Both the position numbers and the translations under genes were made by a program. Under the pieces are notes generated by a model that worked only from the letters and a program-made list of their open reading frames with translations, was not told where the DNA came from and ran no database searches. Source: Melanocharis versteri (taxonomy: Eukaryota > Chordata > Aves > Passeriformes > Melanocharitidae). From it: a stretch of 64,000 nt of DNA. The stretch is from assembly GCA_013397845.1 (NCBI GenBank), contig VZTG01007409.1:224606-288605 (forward strand), written 5' to 3'. Within the stretch, counting starts at the first letter, position 1. Every line of letters begins with the position of its first letter. Of the stretch, positions 37,785 through 50,100 are shown piece after piece.

Positions 37785-40700
37785 GGTAATTTAGAATGTT
37801 TACACTGCTTGAACCACAGAAGTTGCTATATTAAGTGATCACAGAAAATGAAATATAGAATTATTTTACACAGCTATACAGAACAATTTTTAAAAATCCT
37901 TTAAACATTATTTCAGCACATACAACATTCTCCTGCTAAGCCAGCTGTGTCTTGGTTAAGAGCTGTTTGGGACACTGGAATGCCACAGCTCACAGCAGAT
38001 GCTCCACAACCATCAACTTTTGCATTTGATTCTCTGAGGTGTAGTACCAGTGTCTCAGTTCAGTTCAGGCAGAATTCAGAGCAGCTGGGGAACTAAAATC
38101 TAGCTGCTATCTGAAGGCCAAAACACAAGAGTTGTGATGTAGTTTCTTAAAAGTTGATTTTTTCACCTTGAGCCATTCTGTGTGAACCCTTCAGACCACT
38201 GAGACAGATGACTCTGTCACACCACTCTGGGCAAGCACATCAAACTCCTATAAAGATGCCAGTGTGTCTGTGCAATTTTTCTGCTACCTGTGATCCTGTT
38301 TGAGGATTAGAGAGCCTTAGACTGGATGTTTTATCCCACGAGCTGATTTCACCCTCTTTTCCTATGTTTTCTAATCAACTCCTTAAAAAAACTGTATTTA
38401 GCTTATTCTCTTTTTTTTTGTTCGAAGTAGCAAATGTCAGATAGGTTTTTGAAGGAGCTGTGTTGGGCCCTAATGCTGCTCTAACTGAATTGAAGGGTTA
38501 AATATTTACTGATTTCAGTGAATGGAGGAACAAACCTGTACTGAGGATTTCAGAAAACCCCTGCGTGGAGTATTAAGAGATTTAATCTTAGAACTGTGTT
38601 TGAACAGAAGTTTTGAAATTTTTTACTACAGGAAATGAAAGCTTCAATAAAAATACTGCTTTGAATAATACTGAAAAATACTGAAATAATGAAAAAATGA
38701 CAAAGAATGTACTAATATTTATATATGAACTCAAAAACGGGGCAGTATATATGGTCTTTATTTCCAAAACCTAAGTATCTGACTTAGCAGGCCTTAACAA
38801 AGAATTAGTCCAGGAAGAAATGAAAAGTATGTTACACAGTTGCCAATACAACAGCTATATTTTAAATAAAAATAACAATAATATACATGTACAATATTGT
38901 AACGATATAACTTGATGAAAATAACACTGATCAGTATCAAATCTAGGATTTCACTTATCCATCCTTAACAGATGAAACGCATTTCACAGAAATAGATGCA
39001 GGTAGGGTGACGTGAAGTGATATTCATGGCTTACTGTGAGCAAGTTACCATGAAAATTAAGGTAAAAAAACGTAAAGAAGGAAACCTAACATAGATTTAT
39101 ATTCATAAAATTTCAGCATTATAGCAGCTGAGTGGATGTGCTGCAGCAAGGTGGTAACAGAAACCTTATGGTACACACCACACACTCTTGCACACACACT
39201 CACACACAAACACACACGTGCCCATGCTCAAACGCATGTGCAGAGGTCCTCCTCAGCTTGATTATACAAGCATTCACTTACCAGCTTTTGATGGGGGCAA
39301 CACCAGGAATGGGGCTCACCACCCCGTTTTTAGCCATCTGCAAGGCAGCTGTAGCTACCTAAAGTCAGAAACCCATCTAAGGTAATATCAGCTGAACACT
39401 TTAATGGAAGCTGTTTTCATCCTGAGCACATTTAAGGCACTTTAGTAAAAAATCTGAAGTTAATCAAGACTGGAAAAAAAGGTAAAAATCCTTACATGTG
39501 AGATCTGGAAATTTAAAATAAAAAAATTCCTGAGTTTTGATAAATAATTTTATTATAATAAAATACCAAGCCTATTGAAAACATGTCTTTTATAAAAGCA
39601 TGTTATATGACAATTTTTCTTGAAAAACTCATGCCTTAGTGCATGAAATACGTTAATAAGTCTTTGGGGACATCTGTAACAAATTAATAGGAAATGAAAA
39701 GTCAAAGAATGACCTGTCATGTATATACAAAACATGCATTGCTCCGGGCAACACACATCATGTTTACTACAGGCATCTTTATCTTTTCGTGTTCTTACAG
39801 GGTCCTGCCCATATCTTAATACTTTACAATTAATTACATTTCACTAAACTATTTACAGAAGCAGAAACTAATCACACATCTTCTTACGCCCATAAATATG
39901 GAACTACAGAAGTAGAATATATTTTAAAACTGTATGAAGATGAGTATGCTACATAGTACTGTTCTCTAGAAGTACAGTTCATTAATTACTTTCTTTATGA
40001 AGATTTAAATCTGAATGAAGATAGAAGTTCAAATTCTCTCTTTTTACCTTGGTTACATTTTTTTCCACCTGCTATTTCTAAAAAAATTTGCCCCAAGACG
40101 GTATTCAGATACCAAAAACCCTTGTAAATTGTCGCAAAAATATCTCCAGTAAAGAACCATCAGGCTCTGGAATGCCCACTTTTTACACAAGATACAATTC
40201 ATTTGCTTTCAGCTAAAAATAGCTGAAATAAGAGCCGTTGTCTGGATGGTTTTAGTAGTATTAGTTTTTTGCTTTTGGTGTGTTTTTCTCTCCTTTGCTA
40301 TCAGTGAACACAAATACTCATACCCAAAGTGCTGCCAAATGCACTTAAGATGCACAGTGGCTACAGAAAGGAATTTATAGAGCCCTTGGGAGGTTCCTTC
40401 TGACAATAATAGGTAAAAACAATCATCAAAGTAAAATGTACTTTTGGCTTTACTGCATCCTTTAATATTTTTAGTAGCTACCTCTATAATATACCTGATA
40501 AAAATTGTACTTTTTAACATTTAAACTTCTATTACAAAGTATTTCATGTTTTATTTAAAAAAACTCACAATAGTGATGGTGGTTAATTTGCTTTATAAAA
40601 GATAATACATTGAGTTATATATAATAATGGCTTTGATCCAATTAACTTGATATTATGCTGCTTAATAATTACTGTGACTTCAGTTCCTACAACTGTTACA

Positions 40701-41009
40701 GAGAATACAAACGATCGCTTAATGTACAGGAAGTGGGGATCATTTGGAAGTGCTGATTCACAAGTATTCAAGTGCTAACAATGACTTGTTCTTTCTATGC
40801 TTTTCTTCATGTTCCATAAATGATGATTTCATAAATGTCCATGATTTTCAATGTGACACAGTTTTAGGCCAATTTTTTTAACGTTCTTTTTTTTGTGCAA
40901 ATACAAAACTAGATTTTTCTGGATGTTTCCATCTTGTTAAAAATAATTGCCACTTTTACTTAAAAAGGCACCGGCATTAATGTAAGAGAATATACCTTTT
41001 ATGCTTGTT
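37779..41009 (-). other. EDNRB: Probable EDNRB 3' untranslated region
   Basis: About 3.2 kb of AT-rich DNA follows the stop codon with no other gene in it. AATAAA signals on the minus strand occur at 40550-40555, 39549-39554, 38757-38762 and 37779-37784, so several mRNA ends are possible. The length fits the roughly 4 kb EDNRB messages known from mammals. A CA-rich stretch (about 39176-39220) lies inside. The distal limit is inferred, not shown. Confidence 0.5.
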
Positions 41010-41141
41010 TTATGAAGAGCTGTACTTGTTACTGGAGCGGAAATTATCATATCCATGATCATTAGCTTTGAACTTTAAACAGGACTGCCTTTCCTCCAGG
41101 GACAACAGATCTTTGGATTGGCACCAGCAACACAAGCATGA
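41010..41141 (-). CDS. EDNRB: EDNRB coding exon 7 (C-terminal tail and stop)
   Basis: 43 codons plus TAA (41010-41012), after a TTTTAACAG acceptor. The tail begins SCLCCWCQSKDLLSLEERQ, with the palmitoylation cysteines, and continues through KFKANDHGYDNFRSSNKY to SSS, the conserved phosphorylatable end. The segment just after the cysteines (SKDLLSLEER) differs from the mammalian form and is one residue shorter. The exon was placed by its match to the family, as the frame is too short to stand out on length. Confidence 0.95.
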   Translation of the reverse strand, partial: SCLCCWCQSKDLLSLEERQSCLKFKANDHGYDNFRSSNKYSSS

Positions 41142-44100
41142 CTGTTAAAATAAAAGAAATAAACATTTTACATCACTCTGTTTTTGCACATGTGGCAAAA
41201 TGCACTGAAAAGCTGCCCTTCCTCAGGGGTACAGTAGGAAACGGCAAATGTTCAAGCTGCTGTTTTGGGATTACAGCATCAAGAAAAGAAATGGGGTTCA
41301 ACTCTGAGCTGCTCAAATGGCCCTATTAGCAACCTTACTACTGGAGTGCAGTAAGAGTTCTACCGAGCAGTTATATATAGTAACAGCCACACACATACCC
41401 CTTCAAATGTGGTCTGCAATTCTAAATGCATCTGAAAATAAAATTATAACTCCTTGTTTGTCCTTTCTCTGATAATCTTTCTTGGGAAAAAAAAATGTAT
41501 TCACATCTATGCTGCCTAAGCAAGATGCTGCTATTTAGCTCATTGTTCTGAGGCGGAAAAAAGAGAAGTAAGTATAAGGGTGAAAACCTACATACAATTC
41601 ACACATTTACTAGATGTACTGCAGACCTTTTTCTCATGGTCCTGTTTGGCCTTTGGGTGCTGGAAGTCCCTTCCTCACACCCCCTTACTTCCATGCTCAG
41701 GATGCTGGAGATCTCTTATTTGCTCTCGGCTCCAGTGACTCTTTCAGGGAGCCAGCAGCATAGACAGGGAAGACAAGTCCAAGACTAAAACCTCTGCAAC
41801 CCGTGCTGCCACAATTACGTGGGAAATACCTTAACACTGCTAGATGTAGAGCTGACTGGCTTCTGACTGAAAGACATTTTCATCTTGCTAGTAAGGAATT
41901 TAAACAGCCAGGCAATAACCCTAGCTGTGGCCAGTGGTTAAATGCTTGGCAAGGAAAGAAAAATCTAAGAATTTGCTATAGGCAATGTAAGCACTCCGGT
42001 ACAGTGTCTGAAGATAGTAAGGGTTCACAAAAAATGCCCAAATCTTTGTATTTTTCAAGCAGACATGAAGGCTGAAGGACTGATGGGCTGCAAACTCTAT
42101 GCAATCCAGAGCCTGAAATCCTGTGTGGAGAATTAGTGCCCAGCTCTACTCACTCAGACTAAGCCAGAACTATGCACAGGTCTGTCTCATAAAACGCTGG
42201 GGCTGGAAAGCGACAGATTACAGATTTGCACCCTCTGCCTTACATGACTGATTGAAGTGCTCAGTCAGGGTGAGGGAGCCCAGGGTCAGCACCCTCCCTG
42301 TCAGGATGCAGAGGATATGGCTACGTGAATCTCTGCAGCACAGGCTGAGTCTGCTTTGTCAGTGTTCTGGAAGTAGCTGGGTGCCAGCTTCAGTCAGGAA
42401 GTGATGTAGCACTGATTAGCATGGTCCCCAGAGGGGCTATTGTACACTCTGCTCTTTTGCTTTCTCTTTTTGTTCCCATCAAACCCCAGTTCCTTCCCAC
42501 TGAGCTCCAGCAGGAGAGGGAGAGAATATTTACCATAACCCAATTAAAATTTTAAGTAAAATTTAATGACTGTTAACGACCTTTTGTGCATGTTAAGGAA
42601 TGACTTTTACTACTGACATCATCTTTTAACCAGAGGAGCAACTCCCAGCAGCCACTTACCTTAAAACAGTTTTGGAATCTTTTGCTCACCAAATAGAGAG
42701 CTATTGGATTGATGCAGGAATTCAGTGAAGCCATGTTAATACCGATGTAGTCCATCACAAGAAAAAAGCTGTGTGGAAATGAAAGTGAGACACTTCTCAT
42801 TTGTTTTGAAAAGGCTTAGTAGAGCTTTACAACTATGGAAATTGGACTCAGCTTCACTCAATCAAGGCTAGTTACTAAATGTAATAGTAATCAACAGGGT
42901 TTAAATCAACAGGATTAACTCATGCAGGTAACAGTTATATTCAGTAATAAAGTCTGAATCAGAAGACCATTCTCGTGAAAGCAATTTCAGAAGATCCAAC
43001 CATCTTAACTTTTGGAGAATGTTCACAAGGTTTTTTTGCATGAATTGCATCCTAGTTGTTCTGTTGAAAGGGAAAACAGGGACAGAAATCCCCCTTCTAT
43101 TCTCATAGCAACACATGACAGAAGAACAGTCCCAAAAAGGATCAGGAGGAAGATGGGGAAAAGAGAGGGAATTCCTCACAATTTTCTGTCTCTGCTATTG
43201 GAGTGAAAGCAGAGGGTCCTGGATGAAGAAGCAGGGACAACTCTAGACACAGCGTAAGCTAGTTCAACAGGAAATCCAAATATGCTTATGGAGAATGCCC
43301 ACAATGTACAGGCATTTTATTTTTGCATTCTCACCTTAAAAGTTCACATCTGTTGGGGTCCTTCTGATCATAAATAGTGAGTTTCAAGATTCTGCTTAAG
43401 TGAAGTGGGAGCCAACACAAGGCAAAAACAAGTACCAGGCAGAACACAGTTTTGGCCACCTCACGTCTCTGAGAAAGAAAATTGGACAAAACAGTGTTAC
43501 AATTCCTCTTTCTCTCTCTCTCTCTGGATTGTTGTTGTCTTCTATTACCCAAATGTTTAATAAACAAGATAAAACAGCCTACCAAAATAGGAGTTAGGAA
43601 AACATCGAATAGCTTGTTTTCTTGGAATATGTACTTAATCTTTTCTATTGTTTTAGATGTCTCGCACTGATTCAATGTATCTCTAATTTCAAGAAGTATG
43701 AGTAATATGAAAAATCGAGGTCATGAAAACATTAATTTAAGCAACGATTTAAATTAAAATCAAGAACATATTTGTCTCTCTGATTACTTTCAAATACCAG
43801 CTTGTTTTCAACTGCATTTCCTTGTGCTTTGATCTCAGGTCTTATTTTAAACGCCCCAAGAGATTCCAATTACAGCTCTAACCAGGTAAGAGGAAAGGAG
43901 CACAAATATACATTATAGAACAAACACGGTTTAGTTCTAGCGACATCTGACGTTTGTGTCTGGGGCACTAGTAACTTGGAATGTATGCTGGAATATGTTT
44001 TGTTCTGCTAACATATACTGCTAACCTCACTAGGGTTCAGCAAGAACTTGCTTCAAAATAATTAACAGTTTTATAGCACCACCTTCTAGACTAGAGCATG

Positions 44101-47100
44101 ACTTCAGTTTGCCTTCCAAAATAACCAACTCTCGTTATTGTAAAGAAGAAATAAAACTTATAAAACCTGAAACATTAAAACCAAACAAGAAAGAAACAAT
44201 TTTGTGGCTGTCAGTTAAAATCTTGGGTTCCTGAGGGCTCTGATATATACATATGTAAATGAGTTCAGCAGCACCACTGCTAGGAAACTTCTTTTTGCTT
44301 CTAATCCTGAAGTCATACAAGAACAGAATGATGTGGCAGGAAAATCAATACAGTTATTAGTTATCCTGTCTACAGTTAGAGAGTGGATAGGGGTAAATTT
44401 TTACCTGTTTTAAGTGGTCATTTAAAGCAATCTGCATCCCACTTTTCTTTCGTAACATCTCACAAGTCATGAGAGTATAGAAAAATGCTGTGATAGCCAG
44501 TGGCAAACAGAAGTAAAAGCTGAACAGCCACCAGTCTTTAGCTTGCTTATAAAACTGTAAAGAAAAAAAGCAAAGCAAAAACATGGTTAGGAGTTAAATG
44601 CTGAGCATTTTGCTAAGTGTGCTGTAACTAATTGGTCAGTCCATCCTGAAAAGCATCTCTGTAAGGTGTACATTACAGGTGAGAAAACAGGACAAGACAG
44701 CAGCATGTTCAAAGCCCACAAAAAGTCAAAGATTTCTGAATGCTCTTCTTTGAATCAATATGCTTCATAAATGTCAGTATTTCATTCAAACATTATACTC
44801 ACCTACATATCACATACACCTGTGCACGTCACAAACCACACAACACTGCGAAGGTCCAAGGAACTCTTCCAGAGATTTTATAAATGTTAGTGACTTACCA
44901 TCATAAAGGATGTTTTCTGCGTGGGGTGAAGCAAGCAGATTCTAAGATACCTTCCCCTGTACTCCATCGTAATCATGTCAAATGCAATAGCTTCTGGAAC
45001 AGCCAGTATCACTGATATGACCCAGATCAAGACAATTTCCACAGCAGTCCACTTCGGCACCCCAATTCCTTTAATGCGACTCCAAGAAGCCACTGCTCGG
45101 TACCTGAAGCAACAGCACACATTCACAAATTAAAAATACGAGAAAACCCACCCAGTTTAACTGGCTTAAATTCATCTTATTTGCGTTATATCACTGAGTG
45201 GAGAGGTTAATTTGAGCCCACGCCATTATGGAAAAGAAAGCAGAGACTACAATGAAAAATGGGTCTCACCTGTCTATACTGAGGGCACACAAACTCAGCA
45301 CTGTGATGCCCACCGATGCCTTTTGAATGAAGGGCACTAATTTGCACATTTCAACACCAAAGGGCCAGTCCTCTGCAAGTAGCTGTGAAAAGAAAAAAAC
45401 AATTATTTAAAAAAAATAATTCCCAATGCTGAAACATAGAGTATTGTCTTGACTGTTTTCCTTTTCCTTCATGTCTTGTCCTGTGAAGACAGGCTGAATG
45501 TGGTTTGTTCAGACTGGAGAAGAGAAGGCTTCGGGAAGGCCTTGTAGCAACTTTTCAGGACCTAAGGGAGACCTGCAAAAAGGTTGGAGAGGGACTTTTT
45601 ACAAGGGCATTTAGTCATAGAACAAAGGGGGAATGGCTTTAAACTGAGATATTGTGAATGCCCCATCTCTGGAAGTGTTCCAGACCACGTTGGACAGGGC
45701 ATTGGGCAACCTGGTGCACTGGAAGGTGTCCCTGCCCAGGCCATGGGGGTTGGAACTAGACAACCTCTAAAGTTCTTTCAACTCAAACCATTTTATGATT
45801 CTATGCAAAACTTAGTCAAGAAGAACCTTTTAACAAGGGAGTCCCTGAGGTGTGTGTCCTAAAAACTAGACAGTAACTTTGTAGTCACCCCCTGGTGGGA
45901 CAAGGCTATCAATTAAGTCTTAGTCTTGCCTCCTTAAACCCTGCAAACTCCACTCCTTTTGCTTCTAACTTCATCAGCCCAGTGTTTACGGTAAAAAATG
46001 ACCGAGCAGGTGAGGATCTTCCTCATCTTTGAATTGTTTTTATCTGCCTTGAATGCTCAATGCTTTTCTTACATGTTCCAAATAACACATCCTTGACCAG
46101 AAATACAGAAAATTACTTGAGGCTGATCAGAACAGGGACAAAAACAGTAGGTGCATATCCGGGGTGGGGCTTATTTGGAGCTTAGTGTCTAGGCTCCATC
46201 AGCTGAGAAGTCAGGCAACACTGAAGAGAAATATATCCCCCACAGCTTTTAGTTGACCATCTGGTAACAAATGAAAGGACCTGCTGGACACTCAGGGAGT
46301 ACAGGCAGATAGTTTGATCTAAATGTTTTGCAGCAGGTAAAGACAGATCAGATGAAACCCTCAGTAATGGTCTGTATTCTCCAGTTTTCCAAGATTCTGT
46401 ATAAGAATACCAAAAGGACTATCTGCACATTCAGCATACCTGTATGTGGCGAGGAATAGAGAAAACAGCACAATGAATTTCAGCTTGGCTCGCTTACACT
46501 TTGAATCATACACATTAATGGAAATATTGTCACATCCCCAGCTGCACATTTTATCTGATTTAGGGGAAAAGATTTACTGGACACAGAAAGCATCTTCCTC
46601 ACAGCTGATTCTACAAACAGATAAACGTCTGTAGCCACAGTTTAGCAACATTTAATCTTTGAACTCTGCTGTGAGCTTCTTTGATGGTCAAATATACCAG
46701 AGCACCAGCCAAATCTTCCAGTTTTCATTAAAACAACATTCTCCACAACAAGGGTTGTGCCAAGAAATAGACGCAATTGTTATACAGAAGAGTAAACTTT
46801 TGGAGTTTCTGTAATTAGTTAGATTATCTAAGCCCATCTCTGTTTTTCATATCTTTCATCAAATGAGGTCTTTAGAATCTGTTGCAGATAGAGGGGTACA
46901 AAATGGAAAAGGAGAAGGAAAAATGAGGACTACCCAAAAGAGACTGGAAAATCCTTCTCTTGGCTCAGGTCTCTTCAAACAACTCATTTAACATGGTTGT
47001 AAGAACAGAAGAAATAGCTCATCATACTGCGTGGATGTTTCTGGGAACCAGAAAGGCTACGAAGTCTCTAAGGAGGGCTCTGGACAGGCCGGATTGACGG

Positions 47101-50100
47101 GCCAAGGCCAAGGGTATGAGGTCCAACAAGACTTGGGTCACAGCAGCCCCATGCAGTGCTACAGGCAAGAAGAGTGGCTGGGAAGTGGCTGGAAAGATCT
47201 ATCAGAAAAGGACCTGGGGGTGCTAGTCAATACCTGGCTGAACATGAGCCATTGGTGTGCCCAGGTGGCCAAAAAGGCCAATGCCATCCTGGCCTGTATC
47301 AGAAAGGCCAGGGCAGTGATTGTCCCCCTGTATCTGGCACTGCTGAGGCTACACCTCAAGTGCTGTGTGCAGTTCTGGGCCCCTAACTACAAGAAAGACA
47401 TTGAGATTGAGGTGCTGGCATCTATTCAGAGAAGGGCAACGAAGCTGGTGAAGGGTTGAAGAATAAGTTGCATGAGGAGCAGCTGAGGGAGCTGGGCTTA
47501 TTTAGTCTGGAGAAAAAGAGACCGTGTTGTTCTCTACAGCTGCCTGAAAGGAGGCTGTAATAAAGTGGGGGCTGGCCTCTTCTCCAGGTAAGAAACAACA
47601 GGACAAGAGGAAACGGCCTCAAGTTGCACTAGAGAAGGTTTAGATTGGGTATTAGGAAAAATGTCACTGAAAGGGCTGTCAGGCATTAGAACACGCTGCT
47701 CAGGGAAGTGCTCTAAAAAAGGTGTACATGTGGCTTTTGGGGACACGGTTTAGGGATGAACACAGTGGTGCAAGGTTGACGGTTGGACTTGATGATCTTA
47801 AGAGATCATTGCCAACCTTATTGATTCCATGATTCTATAACTGAAGGTAGCCATGGAGCTGCCTGCTCACATTGGTTTGGTTCAGCAAAGTCCTTATGCA
47901 AACATACATGTCCATCTAAGGCTAAACACTTACATGGTCCATGAGAGTTTGTTGAAGAGTCGTGATATAATTTAAATATTATTTTATTTGAACACAAAGG
48001 AAGTTAAGAACATTTCATCACCATGGGCTTTCGGAAACTATGAAGTGCCCACCAGTATTTGCAGACACCAGAATACCTCCAAATACTTGCTTTAGCCCCG
48101 TGCTGTAATGGAATCTTTAAAAGAACAGCAGTAGACAACCTACAACATAGCCCAGCTTTCTATTTCTTCAATGATCTACCTAAGTAAGACAATAAACATA
48201 ATGTCTCTGCAGAAATGAAGCAGAGAAATAAATTCTAAGGATTTATGTTTCTCAAGAATTTTATGGAAAGTAATAAAGCAGAGGAAGTAGGGATGAGGTT
48301 GTAATAACCATACAGTATCTTTGCTTATGTGATGTGGGAAAATAACACAGTCTGTAATTAAAGTATTTTCAGTAAAGCCTCCTCCTGAGACTTCTTCTGA
48401 ATTTCTTTAAGGGGGTGACAGTAACAATCTACTATTAAAATTGTAATGGGAATAATTAGATGTATTCTAAATGTACACTCTACATAACTGAATGACACCT
48501 GGACTAATTTAATTTATATCAATCAGGCAGTGAACCTCCAGCCTTTCACATCTATTTGCTATAGAAATCAAGGACTGGGTAGCAAGTACATTGTATACTT
48601 ATTTATGGGACCTACTGTACATTGTACATATGTGTGTATTAGACCAGACAGAACTCATTAAAAAAGCACTTTAAAGCAAAATGTTCTTTTCTTTGTAACA
48701 GAAATGCAGAACTTTGGTCAAATCTCTACTGGCAGATTCTATTGAAAACTGTTATTTACATCTAGCTGGTGTGTGTAGAAGACACTCCCTGTCTCTCTTC
48801 CCTAAAATCACAGTGGTTCAGCCACATGTTGCAGATTTCGCTGAACTAATACTTATCTCTCAGGTGCAGACAGTCACACCTGTGCTCCAAACTGACTGGA
48901 TTTGAGCCAGCTCCAGTTTGGGATTATAGAGGCGCGGCACACGACTGAATGCAGTCTACTGAGAGAAAGGGTGCATTAGCTTTGGTTTATCGAAACATAA
49001 AAACATTACTTACATTCAGCTAGCTTATATCAGGGCAGAATGGACACGCAGCTGTCTGCACTGGATTGCAAAAACATGTGCTTTATGCCTTGCAGCTGAT
49101 GTATTGTGAAATTTGAGCATTTTGATGCATGAGTCACAAGTTTCTCTTTCATGGTATTGCAAGTGGTTAATGACATGCTTTACACCAAAAACTCGAAAAC
49201 ATTAAGAAAGTAAAAGGGAAAAAAAAGAATGTTTTGATTGCTGAACTATGTTTCCTTGATGTTTCTGTTTGTTCTCTGTTTTGCCATCCCCTGCAAATAC
49301 GGTCTTGAAGTTCAGTGAAGATCCAATGCTAAGTATTTGGGAGCATCACCTTTGTTGACAGGAGCAATGATAATTCTTAGTGAAGTACAGATGCAGCCTA
49401 TTGCAATTTTGCGTGAGTAAAATGATTCTCTCATGATTCATAATAGGGTAGCTGTAAAAAGATTGTCATTTTACAAATGACAAATGACTTGGAGCCATGA
49501 GAGGAGATACTGCCAAGTGGCAGCAAAGAGAAAAATAATATTGTGTTTTCGTAGTAAGATGCCAAGAGTAGCCTACCACTGGCTGTATTCCGAGTGACCT
49601 TTCCAATGTTTTACAGTCACTGATTTTACACAGGCGAAGTTTTAATTGCTCAGCAGCAGAGATGTGTTTAAGATGAAACAGAACAAAAGGAAAGGGAAAA
49701 CATCGCAGAATGAAGTGAAATCATACTTGAAAGAACCAATACTCCTAGCCAACACTTTCTCACACCAGACAGACAGATCCGAGCCTAAACTGATGTGCAA
49801 GCTGCAGAACTATGAAAGAAGCCCCAAGAGATGCTGTGACTCACAGACACACCTGCGAATCACAATTCCCACTCTGCTTCCTCTTAGTTGTGCAAGAACT
49901 GAAAGATGTTCTCAATCCGCTGCTGGAACGAGCCGGGCTGCGAGCACGATGTGCTGCTCTAGGGCTCAGCTGCTGTGGTCCCCAGCCAGAAGGCTGATAC
50001 CTGGCTCCAACCCACCGCTGCTCACGGGCTGCAGTCGGGCAGGAAGAAGCAGTAAAGCGTGCGAATATTCCCGTCAGTGTTCCAGTCCCGAGCAGTGAAT

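Noticed and set aside
47159..47746. Open frames on the minus strand over 47.1-47.7 kb
   Set aside because: They are the antisense of the plus-strand CR1 ORF2 and 3' UTR.
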